From NCBI RefSeq assembly GCF_000473165.1, contig NZ_AXBE01000014.1, forward strand, positions 118,151 through 182,150: DNA of 64,000 nucleotides, given 5' to 3'. How positions within the stretch are numbered: the first letter of the stretch is position 1; each line of letters begins with the position of its first letter. The DNA is from Leisingera aquimarina DSM 24565. GTDB lineage: Bacteria > Pseudomonadota > Alphaproteobacteria > Rhodobacterales > Rhodobacteraceae. Below, piece by piece: positions 37,124 through 45,758 of the stretch. Position numbers and translations under genes: made by a program. Below the pieces are notes generated by a model that ran no database searches, had not been told where the DNA came from, and was given only the letters and a program-made list of their open reading frames with translations.

Positions 37124-38140
37124 ATGATAACTTTCCAACCTGGCCCGGCAGCCGCTGGCCGGCCCGCTCTGCGCGCCCTCATGCGCCGTACCGCCCTTGG
37201 CGCTTGCCTCATTGCCGCCCTGCCCGCCGCCGCCCAAGTTCAAGAGCTGGTCGAGCTGGCCGCGGTCATCGTCCGCGACAAGCTGCAATATGCAAGTGCC
37301 GACGAAGGCTACCTGGCGCCCGCCACCGAAACCGGGGTGAAATCCGGTGTGCCGCTTGCCGAGGTGCCGCAATCGGTTCCCGGTAGTGACCTCCACCGAG
37401 CTGGAGCGGCGCATTGTACCGCGACGGGCTGCCAAACAAATCGCACAACTCTGCCAGCTTCACGATCGCCCCCTACATCTTGGACCGGATTGATCACCTG
37501 GATCTGTACCTGGCCTCTACGGGCTTCGCTACCGGTGACATGGGCTTTACCGCGCAAGCCAATGCCGAGGACGCCCATAACATCGGTTTCGACAACTATC
37601 CGGAGTGGAAAAGCGGCGGCAACAGCCTGATCGCCGGCGCCGACTACCAGCGCCGCAAGACGGCATACCGCCAGCATCAGGCCTATGGCGTCTATTCCGT
37701 CAGCTTTGCCGATCCGGTGTTCGATTTCGACGCCGCCTACCCGCCGCTGGCGGCAGATACCCGCGAGGAATACACCGAAAAAGGCATCTACCTGCAGGAC
37801 CATTTCAAGTTCGGCAATGGCCTTTCCGTTACCGCAGGCCTGCGCGGCACCAGCTGTCGCTGTGGCCGGACTACGATGCCTCGCAGCTTGTGCCCGGCCT
37901 CAGCATTGGCGGCGGGCTGCGGTATAATGACGATGCGTTCTCCACCCAGGACAATCTGCGGGTGACGCCGTCCTACACTCTGGCTGGTCTGGCACTGCGC
38001 TATGAATGGCAGGCGATGGAGCTGAACCTGCGGGTCTCAAACCTGTTCGACCGCCGCTATGACAGTGTCTGCTATGACAGCTATGACTGCTCCCGCGGCC
38101 AGAAGCGCACCGTGTCCTTCACGATCGGCAAACCTTCTGA
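37124..38140 (+). pseudogene. TonB-dependent siderophore receptor remnant
   Basis: Three pieces in different frames add up to a decayed outer-membrane receptor. Piece 1 from ATG 37124 has a signal peptide (TALGACLIAALPAAAQ) and the start of the plug domain (VKSGVPLAEVPQSV, then PVVTSTELERR one frame over). Piece 2 from about 37410 has LYRDGLPNKSHNSASFTIAPYILDRID and barrel segments to ADPVFDFDAAY...YLQDHFKFGNGLSVTAGLRG. Piece 3 from about 37865 has GLSIGGGLRYNDD and the C-terminal strands NLRVSNLFDRRYDSVCYDSY. The LRGP part of the plug and much of the barrel are missing: about 340 codons remain of a usual 700-800. Confidence 0.85.
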
Positions 38141-38210
38141 TCCTTCGGGCGGCGCGGGGCAGCCTGCGCCGTCGCAGCCCGTCACCCGCCAAAACGCACG
38201 GCGGCGCGCC

Positions 38211-39080
38211 TTACTGAAAGATCTCTTCCAGCCAGGCTTCAAACAATTGCTTGCCGGCGTCCTGTTCTGCCGGCGCGGCCATCCCCAGCAAATAATGCGC
38301 CTGATCGACCGGCACCGGATCACCGGCAATTTCAATCCGCTTGCCGGTCTCAATCGCAGTCCGGGCAAAGCGTTCCAGCACCACCGCGTAGCCGCCCCCC
38401 GCCGCGACAATTTCCAGCGCCGCCACCGTGGTATCAACCGCAAACTGCGCCGCATCGCCGGGCGGCACCAACCCATGCGCATTCAGATAACGCAGCAGCA
38501 TGTCCTCGAAGCCCAGGATCTGCACCAGCGGCCCCTGCCGCAGCTTTTCCGGGGTCAGCCTGCCGCCGCCCGCCGCGCAAACCGGCACCAGCCGCTCGGT
38601 TGAGATCTTACGGGTCGCCGCCCCGTCCCAGCCGCCCGAGCCGAAGCGCAGCTCGACATCCACCTGTTCCGGCGCCTCGGATCTGGCCCAGATGTTGGAG
38701 ACCAGCCGTACCGAAATGCCCGGATGCCGCTGTGCAAATTCCGGCAGCCTGGGCGCCAGCCACAGCCCGGCGGTGGACATCTGCACCCGCACCGTCAGCA
38801 TCTGCCCGGTCTCCGCTCCAAACAGGCTGGCAGTGGAAAACGCCATATCCCCCAGCGCCTGACGCAGCGAATAGGCATAGGCCTTGCCCATTTCCGTCAG
38901 CGCCAGCCTGCGCGCGGCGCGGGTGAACAGTTTGCAGCCCAGCTCGGCCTCCAATGAGCGCACATGCAGGCTGACCGCGGTCTGGGTCAGCCCCAGCTCC
39001 TGCGCCGCCACCGTGAAGCTCAGATGCTGCGCCGCGCTTTCAAACGAGCGCAGCCAGGCCAGGTTGGGCAGTTTCCGCAT
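38211..39080 (-). CDS. LysR family transcriptional regulator (GcvA-like)
   Basis: 289 residues, N-terminus MRKLPNLAWLRSFESAAQHLSFTVAAQELGLTQTAVSLHVRSLE is typical of the GcvA subgroup, followed by the effector domain. It is divergent from the fatty-acid-hydroxylase-like gene at 39196 (115-bp A+T-rich gap) and is the most likely regulator of the 39.2-45.7 kb gene set. Confidence 0.9.
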   Translation of the reverse strand: MRKLPNLAWLRSFESAAQHLSFTVAAQELGLTQTAVSLHVRSLEAELGCKLFTRAARRLALTEMGKAYAYSLRQALGDMAFSTASLFGAETGQMLTVRVQMSTAGLWLAPRLPEFAQRHPGISVRLVSNIWARSEAPEQVDVELRFGSGGWDGAATRKISTERLVPVCAAGGGRLTPEKLRQGPLVQILGFEDMLLRYLNAHGLVPPGDAAQFAVDTTVAALEIVAAGGGYAVVLERFARTAIETGKRIEIAGDPVPVDQAHYLLGMAAPAEQDAGKQLFEAWLEEIFQ

Positions 39081-39195
39081 TTATCACCAAAATTATTTTG
39101 CGATTTACCTTCGAATTACTCGTTTTACTTGGCGCAGGCTATCCTCTTATTCCTGTATTCAACGCCGCAACCCGTTTCAGGCGAGGATTTCCCTG

Positions 39196-40233
39196 ATGAC
39201 CACCACCGACATGAACACCGCTAGCCCGCAGGCAGAGTGCCCCGAGCCCGGCCCGATGAGCCGCGAATGGCATTGGCACCCGGACCTGCCGGTGAATCAC
39301 GCGCCCTACTGGCACTGGCCGCCCAAGCCCCGCAGGCTGGCAAAATGGCTGTGGCAGAACTGGCTGCAGGTCTCTGACCGTTCAATCTATCTGGCGCTGG
39401 CTTTTGCGGTGGCCTTTTGGCTGCAGCCGGTAACCGCAGCGCAGTCCGGTTTCGCCTTTGGCTGGACCTCGATGGTCTTCCTGCGCAACTGGGGGCTGCT
39501 GCTGATCGTGGCCGGCGGTCTGCACCTGTGGTTCTATGGCATCGACGGCCAGGGCAAGCTGCTGAAATACGACCCGCGCCCCTACATGAAACGCAAAAAT
39601 GCCCTCTATAAATTCGGCTATCAGACCTGGGACAACATCTATTACTCGATGGTCTTCGGCGCGAGTTTTCTGTCGGTTCTGGAGTGTTTCCTGCGCTGGA
39701 CCTACGCCAGCGGATTCACCGGCACACTCAGCTTTGCCGCCCATCCGGTCTGGTTCATCGCCCTGTTTCCGCTGCTGGCGCTGTGGCAGAGCCTGCATTT
39801 CTACCTGGTGCATCTGTTCCTGCATCAGCCTTTCATCTACCGCCATGTGCACGCGGTGCATCACCGCAACGTCAACACCGGACCTTGGTCCGGCATGTCG
39901 ATGCACCCGGTCGAGGCGGCGGGCTACCTTAGCGCCATCCTGATCGTACTGGTGCTGCCCAGCCATCCGGTGCATATGGTTTTCCTCGGTTACTGGCTGA
40001 TGCTGGGCGCGGCCTCGTCCCATTCGGGGTATGAGGCGATCTGGGCCCGTGACCGTCAGGCCCTGCTGCTGGGCGCTTTCTTTCACCAGCTGCATCACCG
40101 CTATTACGAGTGCAATTACGGCAATGCGGAAATGCCCTGGGACAAGTGGTTCGGCACCTATCATGACGGCTCCGAGGACGCGACCCGCCGCACCCGCGAC
40201 CGCAAACGCCAGATGCACGCACAGGCGAAGTAG
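39196..40233 (+). CDS. Sterol desaturase / fatty acid hydroxylase family membrane protein
   Basis: 345-residue integral membrane di-iron enzyme. Several hydrophobic segments (about 60-80, 95-115, 160-185, 195-220, 255-275) and the His boxes of the family: HLFLH, HAVHH and later HQLHH. These bind two irons and catalyse O2-dependent hydroxylation or desaturation of lipids or other hydrophobic substrates (known for the family). ATG 39196 follows GCGAGGA at a normal distance. A long upstream extension in frame is antisense to lysR and rejected. Its link to the following redox genes is unclear. Confidence 0.88.
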   Translation: MTTTDMNTASPQAECPEPGPMSREWHWHPDLPVNHAPYWHWPPKPRRLAKWLWQNWLQVSDRSIYLALAFAVAFWLQPVTAAQSGFAFGWTSMVFLRNWGLLLIVAGGLHLWFYGIDGQGKLLKYDPRPYMKRKNALYKFGYQTWDNIYYSMVFGASFLSVLECFLRWTYASGFTGTLSFAAHPVWFIALFPLLALWQSLHFYLVHLFLHQPFIYRHVHAVHHRNVNTGPWSGMSMHPVEAAGYLSAILIVLVLPSHPVHMVFLGYWLMLGAASSHSGYEAIWARDRQALLLGAFFHQLHHRYYECNYGNAEMPWDKWFGTYHDGSEDATRRTRDRKRQMHAQAK

Positions 40234-40583
40234 CGCACCGGAACGTCAGGCGCTGCGCAACCCGGCCCGTCAAACCGGCTTCCCAGGCACAGGGGGGCCG
40301 GCTTATCTGTCTTGCGCGGGGCCCAGCAGCGGCCGCCGCACCCGCAGGCTGGACAAGGTTCCCCCCATTGCCGCACTATCCGGGTATTGGCCGCTCCGTG
40401 CGGAACCATTGCGCAATACCGCGCGTTCTCCTTTGCGACAGCAATCTGCCCGTCTCTGCGGCTCCAAAGGAAGTGATCACCCCGTGAATGCAATGCCCGC
40501 TACAAAGGCGCATTCTTTATAGGCAAAAACCAGGCCCGCGGAACCAACCGCGCCGCCAAACCTCCAAAGGAGCGACGGAACAC
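40234..40583. other. Intergenic region
   Basis: 350 bases without a credible gene. Contains the leader of the next gene with AAAGGAG just before its start. I see no strong terminator or operator. Confidence 0.4.
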
Positions 40584-42092
40584 ATGTCCCAGATATCCAG
40601 CACCGTCCTGGCGCTGCTCGAATTCCTGTCTTATGCGTTCATTTTTGTCTTCGGCGCCGGCGTTTTGTGGCTGGTGGTGATCTACATCCGCGACAAGACC
40701 CAGACCGACAGCACCCTGCGCCGCAATTACCCGGTGGTGGCCCGTTTCCGCTATTTCTTCGAACATATGGGGGAATTCTTCCGGCAGTATTTCTTTGCCC
40801 TGGACCGCGAGGAAATGCCGTTCAACCGGGCCGAACGCTCCTGGGCGTACCGCGCTGCTAAAAACGTGGATTCCACCGTCGCCTTCGGCTCAACCCGCGA
40901 TCTGCGCCCGGCGGGCACGGTCTATTTCGCCAATTGCCCCTTTCCGGCGCTGGAACAGGACGCCAAGGATCCTGCGGCCGTCACCATCGGCCCCTATGCA
41001 CGCACGCCTTATACCACCGCGTCGATCTTTAACATTTCCGGCATGAGCTATGGCGCCATTTCCGTTCCCGCCGTGCGGGCGCTGTCGCATGGCGCCAAAA
41101 AGGCTGGCATCTGGCTCAACACCGGCGAAGGCGGGCTGTCGCCCTACCACCTGGAAGGCGGCGCCGACATCGTGTTCCAGATCGGCACCGGCAAGTTCGG
41201 CGTGCGCAAGCCCGAGGGCGGTTTTGACGAGGATAAGCTGCGCGCGGTCGCGGCGCATGAAACCGTCCGCATGTTCGAACTCAAGCTCAGCCAGGGTGCC
41301 AAACCCGGTAAGGGCGGCATCCTGCCCGGCGCCAAGGTGACCGAGGAAATCGCCGCCATCCGCGGCCTCACCCCCGGCCAGGACGCGATCAGCCCCAACC
41401 GCCACCCCGAAGTTGACTGCGTCGGCGACCTGCTGGACATGATCGCCTATGTCCGCGACGTGACCGGCAAGCCGGTCGGCTTCAAGGCGGTGGTCGGCGC
41501 CTATGGGTTTTTCGAGGGGCTGTGCCAGGAGATCCTGTCGCGCGGTATGAAAAGCGCGCCGGATTTCATCACCATCGACAGCGCCGACGGCGGCACCGGC
41601 GCCGCCCCGATGAGCCTGATCGACAATATGGGCATGCCCCTGCGTGAAAGCTTGCCGCTGACGGTGGACATCCTGACCCGCTATGGGTTGCGCGGCCGCA
41701 TCAAGGTCTGCGCCAGCGGCAAGCTGATCAACCCGTCCGAGGTTGCCTGGGCGTTCTGCGCGGGGGCGGATTTCGTCAATTCCGCACGCGGCTTCATGTT
41801 TGCGCTTGGCTGCATCCAGGCGCTGCAGTGCAACAAAAACACCTGCCCTACAGGCATCACCACCCATGACCCCAAGCTGCAGTTCGGTCTGGACCCGGCG
41901 AGCAAGTCCGAGCGCGTCGCCTATTACGCCAAGAACATGAAAAAGGAGGTCGGCATCCTCGCCCACAGCTGCGGCGTCGCCGAGCCGCGGCTGCTGAAAC
42001 GCTATCACGCGCGGATTGTGATGGATAACGGCCGCTCCGTCTCGATGGAGGAGCTGTTTCCGGTGCCGGAGCAGAAACACGCAGCGGAATGA
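40584..42092 (+). CDS. FMN-binding glutamate synthase family protein (YerD-like)
   Basis: 502 residues. One N-terminal membrane segment at about 8-34, then the FMN/TIM-barrel synthase domain of glutamate synthase without the amidotransferase domain. The 3Fe-4S cluster pattern is exact: Cys410-x5-Cys416-x4-Cys421 (CIQALQCNKNTC). FMN-site segments such as NISGMSYGAIS and SADGGTGAAP are conserved. Members of this group are known from genomes (B. subtilis YerD) but the reaction is not established; a membrane-anchored reductive amination or its reverse is possible. It is followed 43 bases later by a TPP enzyme gene. Confidence 0.9.
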   Translation: MSQISSTVLALLEFLSYAFIFVFGAGVLWLVVIYIRDKTQTDSTLRRNYPVVARFRYFFEHMGEFFRQYFFALDREEMPFNRAERSWAYRAAKNVDSTVAFGSTRDLRPAGTVYFANCPFPALEQDAKDPAAVTIGPYARTPYTTASIFNISGMSYGAISVPAVRALSHGAKKAGIWLNTGEGGLSPYHLEGGADIVFQIGTGKFGVRKPEGGFDEDKLRAVAAHETVRMFELKLSQGAKPGKGGILPGAKVTEEIAAIRGLTPGQDAISPNRHPEVDCVGDLLDMIAYVRDVTGKPVGFKAVVGAYGFFEGLCQEILSRGMKSAPDFITIDSADGGTGAAPMSLIDNMGMPLRESLPLTVDILTRYGLRGRIKVCASGKLINPSEVAWAFCAGADFVNSARGFMFALGCIQALQCNKNTCPTGITTHDPKLQFGLDPASKSERVAYYAKNMKKEVGILAHSCGVAEPRLLKRYHARIVMDNGRSVSMEELFPVPEQKHAAE

Positions 42093-42135
42093 TCCCATCC
42101 GCCGTCAAAACCATATTCAACGAACAGGAGCCCTC

Positions 42136-43809
42136 ATGCCTGACTCTCATTCTGTACCCCATGGGCCGGTCAAAGCCTCGGACCTCTTTGCCGCCGCGCT
42201 GGAGGCTGAAGGTGTCGAGTATGTCTTTGCCGTTCCGGGCGAAGAAAACCTCGACCTGCTGGAATCCCTGCGCACCTCCAAGATCGAACTGGTGCTGACC
42301 CGCCATGAACAGGGCGCCGCCTTCATGGCCGCAACCTATGGCCGTCTCACCGGCAAGGCGGGTGTCTGCATGGCCACCCTTGGGCCCGGCGCCACCAACT
42401 TTGCCACGCCTGCGGCCTATGCCCATCTGGGCGGCATGCCCTTGATCATGATCACGGGGCAAAAGCCGATCAAGAAATCGAAACAGGGCCAGTTCCAGAT
42501 CATCGATGTGGTCAATCTGTTTGATCCGATCTGCAAGATGTCCAAGCAGATCGTGCACGGCAACACCATTCCCGCGCTGATCCGCGAGGCCTTCCGCACC
42601 GCTGAGGAAGAACGCCCCGGCGCTGTGCTGCTTGAACTGCCCGAGGATATTGCGGCCGAGGAAACCGATACCCCGGTCCTGCAGCCGCATCCCCGCCATT
42701 ACGCCGTGGCCGGTGACACAGTGCTGAACGAGGCGGCAGAGATGATCCGGGGCGCCAAGATGCCGCTCTTGCTGGTGGGCGCCGGAGCCAACCGCCGCAA
42801 GGCGCGCTCTGCCTTGTGCGATTTTGCCGATCTGACCCGGATCCCGTTCTTCAACACCCAGATGGGCAAGGGCGTGATCGACGAACGCTCGGACCTGTTC
42901 CTGGGCACTGCTGCGCTGTCCGACGGCGACTATCTGCACTGCGCCATCGAACGCGCCGATCTGATCATCAACGTCGGCCACGATGTGGTCGAAAAACCGC
43001 CCTTCTTCATGGTCGAAGGCGGCACCAAGGTGATCCATGTGAACTATAAGGCGGCGCAGGTCGATCAGGTCTATTTCCCGCAGGTTGAGGTGGTCGGCGA
43101 TCTGGCCCAGACCATCACCCGGCTGGGGGAAATCCTGGGCGGGCCGCTGGATTTCGAGCGCGGCTATTTCGAGCGCATCAAGAAAGAAACCGATGGGCAT
43201 ATTGCCGAAGGCGCCGATGATCCGCGCTTTCCGGTGATCCCGCAGCGGCTGGTGGCCGACACCCGTAAGGTGATGGATGACTGCGATATCATCGCGCTGG
43301 ACAATGGCATCTACAAGATCTGGTACGCCCGCAACTACAAGGCCTATCAACCCAACACCGTGCTCTTGGACAATGCACTGGCGACCATGGGCGCTGGCCT
43401 GCCCTCGGCGATGATGGCGGCGCAGCTGAACCCTGACCGCCGGGTGATGGCAATCTGCGGCGACGGCGGCTTTATGATGAACAGCCAGGAACTGGAAACC
43501 GCCGTCCGCCTGGGCCTCAACCTGGTGGTGACAGTGCTGAACGACAGCTCCTACGGCATGATCCGCTGGAAGCAGGCGCACGCAGGCTTTGCCGACTGGG
43601 GGCTGGAATTCGGCAATCCGGATTTTGTCCAATACGCAAACAGCTATGGCGCCACCGGCCACCGGATTGCGCGCACCGAAGACCTGGTGCCGACGTTCGA
43701 GAAAGCTTTTGCCGCGGGCGGCGTGCATTTGATCGACGTGCCGGTTGATTACAGCGAAAACCAGCGCGTGCTGATTGATGAGCTGGCCGCAAAGGTGTGC
43801 CTGATATGA
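42136..43809 (+). CDS. Thiamine-diphosphate enzyme, acetolactate synthase large-subunit-like
   Basis: 557 residues with the three-domain layout of the acetolactate synthase/pyruvate oxidase family. Catalytic Glu58 in RHEQGAAF, and the ThDP/Mg motif GDGGF near 442 with N near 471 (LNDSSYG). Product was annotated in related genomes as acetolactate synthase large subunit, but no small subunit (IlvN) is adjacent, and the gene overlaps an aldehyde dehydrogenase by four bases. A 2-oxoacid decarboxylase or carboligase feeding an aldehyde to the next enzyme is therefore more likely than branched-chain biosynthesis (inference). Confidence 0.87.
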   Translation: MPDSHSVPHGPVKASDLFAAALEAEGVEYVFAVPGEENLDLLESLRTSKIELVLTRHEQGAAFMAATYGRLTGKAGVCMATLGPGATNFATPAAYAHLGGMPLIMITGQKPIKKSKQGQFQIIDVVNLFDPICKMSKQIVHGNTIPALIREAFRTAEEERPGAVLLELPEDIAAEETDTPVLQPHPRHYAVAGDTVLNEAAEMIRGAKMPLLLVGAGANRRKARSALCDFADLTRIPFFNTQMGKGVIDERSDLFLGTAALSDGDYLHCAIERADLIINVGHDVVEKPPFFMVEGGTKVIHVNYKAAQVDQVYFPQVEVVGDLAQTITRLGEILGGPLDFERGYFERIKKETDGHIAEGADDPRFPVIPQRLVADTRKVMDDCDIIALDNGIYKIWYARNYKAYQPNTVLLDNALATMGAGLPSAMMAAQLNPDRRVMAICGDGGFMMNSQELETAVRLGLNLVVTVLNDSSYGMIRWKQAHAGFADWGLEFGNPDFVQYANSYGATGHRIARTEDLVPTFEKAFAAGGVHLIDVPVDYSENQRVLIDELAAKVCLI

Positions 43810-45191
43810 GCAAGACAATCGAGGTTGTGAACCCCTACTCGCTGGAATGCATCGGCAGCGTTGAAACAACCGGCTGGGAGCAGATCGACGCAATGCTGGA
43901 CACGGCGCACGGGCTGTTCCGCCAACGGGATGGCTGGCTTCCGGCCTATCAGCGGATCGAAATTCTCAAGAAAACCGCCCGGCTGATGGAGGCGCGGTTT
44001 GACGAACTGGCCCTGCTGATCGCCAGCGAGGGCGGTAAACCGCTAGTGGACGCCCGCGTGGAGGTCAAACGCGCCATCGACGGGGTGGAACTCTGCGTGC
44101 ATGAGATCGGCCAGATGACGGGCCGCGAAATCCCGATGGACCTGACCGCGGCGGGTGCCGGCCGCATTGCCTTTACCCAGCGCGAGCCGATTGGCGTGGT
44201 GGTGGCCGCCAGCGCCTTTAACCACCCGCTGAACCTGATCGTGCATCAGGTGGCGCCTGCCGTGGCCACCGGCTGCCCGGTGATTGTGAAACCGGCGCAG
44301 GACACGCCTCTGTCCTGCCAGACCTTTGTTGCCATGCTGCACGAGGCCGGCCTGCCGCAGGACTGGTGCCGCGATGTGGTCTGCAGCAACGAGGTGGCCG
44401 AACAGATGATCACCGACGCCCGCGTCGGTTTCTTCTCCTTCATCGGCTCTGCCCGTGTCGGCTGGATGCTGCGCTCCAAACTTGCGCCCGGCACCCGCTG
44501 CGCGCTGGAACACGGCGGCGCCGCCCCGGTGATCGTGGCAGAGGATGCAGACATCGACGCCATGATCCCGGCGCTGGCAAAGGGCGGCTTCTACCATTCC
44601 GGCCAGGTCTGTGTTTCGGTCCAGCGGGTGTTTGCGCCTGCTGCCAAGGCCGAAGAAATTGCGCAGAAACTGGTCGAGGCCGCACAGGCACTGAAAGTGG
44701 GCGATGCCACCGATCCAAGCGTCGATTGCGGCCCGCTGATCCGCCCCGCCGAGGTCGACCGGGTCGAAGACTGGGTGAATGAAGCCGTGCAGGGCGGCGC
44801 CAAGGTTCTGACCGGCGGCAAGCGCCTGGGCGCGACCACCTATGCCCCCACCGTGCTGCTGGACCCGCCGGCAGAGGCCCGCGTGTCGCAACAGGAGATC
44901 TTCGGCCCGGTGATCTGCGTCTACAGCACCGCCAGCATCCCGCAAGCGATTGAGGTTGCCAACAGCCTGCCCGTCGCATTTCAGGCCGCGGTCTTCACCA
45001 AAAGCCTGGACACCGCCATGCAAACTGTCCGCCAGCTGGATGCCACTGCGGTGATGGTCAACGATCACACCGCCTTCCGCGTTGACTGGATGCCCTTTGC
45101 CGGCCGCCGCCAGTCCGGCTACAACACTGGCGGCATCAGTTACACCATGCATGACATGACCCAGGACAAGATGGCGGTGATCAAACTCTGA
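43806..45191 (+). CDS. Aldehyde dehydrogenase family protein
   Basis: 461-residue NAD(P)-dependent aldehyde dehydrogenase. Catalytic Cys269 in GQVC and general base Glu235 in LEHGG are both present; FIGSARVG is the cofactor-binding segment. ATG at 43806 overlaps the preceding stop (ATGA), which is preferred to a start nine bases earlier. The tight coupling to the TPP enzyme suggests that it oxidises the aldehyde that enzyme makes. Slightly shorter than typical 480-500-residue members but complete. Confidence 0.9.
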   Translation: MSKTIEVVNPYSLECIGSVETTGWEQIDAMLDTAHGLFRQRDGWLPAYQRIEILKKTARLMEARFDELALLIASEGGKPLVDARVEVKRAIDGVELCVHEIGQMTGREIPMDLTAAGAGRIAFTQREPIGVVVAASAFNHPLNLIVHQVAPAVATGCPVIVKPAQDTPLSCQTFVAMLHEAGLPQDWCRDVVCSNEVAEQMITDARVGFFSFIGSARVGWMLRSKLAPGTRCALEHGGAAPVIVAEDADIDAMIPALAKGGFYHSGQVCVSVQRVFAPAAKAEEIAQKLVEAAQALKVGDATDPSVDCGPLIRPAEVDRVEDWVNEAVQGGAKVLTGGKRLGATTYAPTVLLDPPAEARVSQQEIFGPVICVYSTASIPQAIEVANSLPVAFQAAVFTKSLDTAMQTVRQLDATAVMVNDHTAFRVDWMPFAGRRQSGYNTGGISYTMHDMTQDKMAVIKL

Positions 45192-45324
45192 CATCGCCGT
45201 ACCGGGGCGCGGCCCGAGACTGGCCATGCCCCGGCAATGCCCTGGCACATCCCGTTTCACCCTTTCAGCCCTGCCGCTCTGCCGCTATGACCGCCTCATC
45301 CCTGCAAATGAGAGGCACCAAACC

Positions 45325-45669
45325 ATGACCATCACCCGTTCCGGCACCACCGCCCGCTCCAGCAAGATCGTCAAGCACAACGGTGTTGCCTACTTCAGCG
45401 GCCAGGTTTCCGAGGCCGAAACTGCAGCAGATCAAACCCGCGAGATCCTGGCCAAGGTCGACGCCCTGCTGGCCGAGGCAGGCAGCGACAAGACCCGCCT
45501 CTTGCAGACCGTGATCTGGCTGTCCGACATGTCCTATTTCGCTGAGCTGAACGAAGTCTGGAACGCCTGGGTTCCCGAAGGCCACGCCCCCGCCCGCGCC
45601 TGCGGCGAGGCCACGCTGGCGCGCGAGATCCTGAAGGTCGAGATCATCGTCACCGCCGCCTGCGACTGA
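45325..45669 (+). CDS. RidA family protein (Rid/YjgF/UK114)
   Basis: 114 residues, the normal length. RidA-type features: GVAYFSGQV near 20-28, TRLLQTVIWLSDM, and the C-terminal ARACGEATLAREILKVEIIVTA with the Arg that binds the carboxylate of imines. These proteins hydrolyse reactive enamines/imines made by PLP or flavin amine oxidation. Preceded by GAGAGGC; 133 bases after the aldehyde dehydrogenase. An in-frame extension to 45226 is not conserved. Presence fits an amine/imine intermediate in this pathway (inference). Confidence 0.9.
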   Translation: MTITRSGTTARSSKIVKHNGVAYFSGQVSEAETAADQTREILAKVDALLAEAGSDKTRLLQTVIWLSDMSYFAELNEVWNAWVPEGHAPARACGEATLAREILKVEIIVTAACD

Positions 45670-45683
45670 TACAGGCTGAGAAG

Positions 45684-45699
45684 ATTGTCAGCTGACAAT
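45684..45699. promoter_or_regulatory. Perfect 16-bp palindrome ATTGTCAGCTGACAAT
   Basis: Lies 15 bases after the ridA stop, directly before the terminator. With no loop it cannot form a good hairpin, so it looks more like a protein-binding site (GntR-like TTGTC...GACAA), though its position between two converging genes is odd for an operator. Confidence 0.4.
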
Positions 45700-45705
45700 T
45701 TTTGC

Positions 45706-45740
45706 GCGCCGGGCCTTTCGCAGGCCCGGCGCCTTTTGTT
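45706..45740 (+). terminator. Rho-independent terminator after ridA
   Basis: Perfect 11-bp G+C-rich stem GCGCCGGGCCT/AGGCCCGGCGC with a five-base loop, then CTTTTGTTT. It ends the ridA transcript; the BCCT gene converges from the other side. Confidence 0.85.
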
Positions 45741-45758
45741 TCTGCGGTCTGAGCCGCC

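Noticed and set aside
42136..43809. Sulfoacetaldehyde acetyltransferase (Xsc) for the TPP enzyme
   Set aside because: No phosphotransacetylase or taurine genes are adjacent and an aldehyde dehydrogenase overlaps instead.
41857..43893. 678-codon open frame on the minus strand
   Set aside because: It is antisense to the TPP enzyme gene, has His/Gln/Arg-rich composition and no family resemblance; a by-product of high GC codon use.
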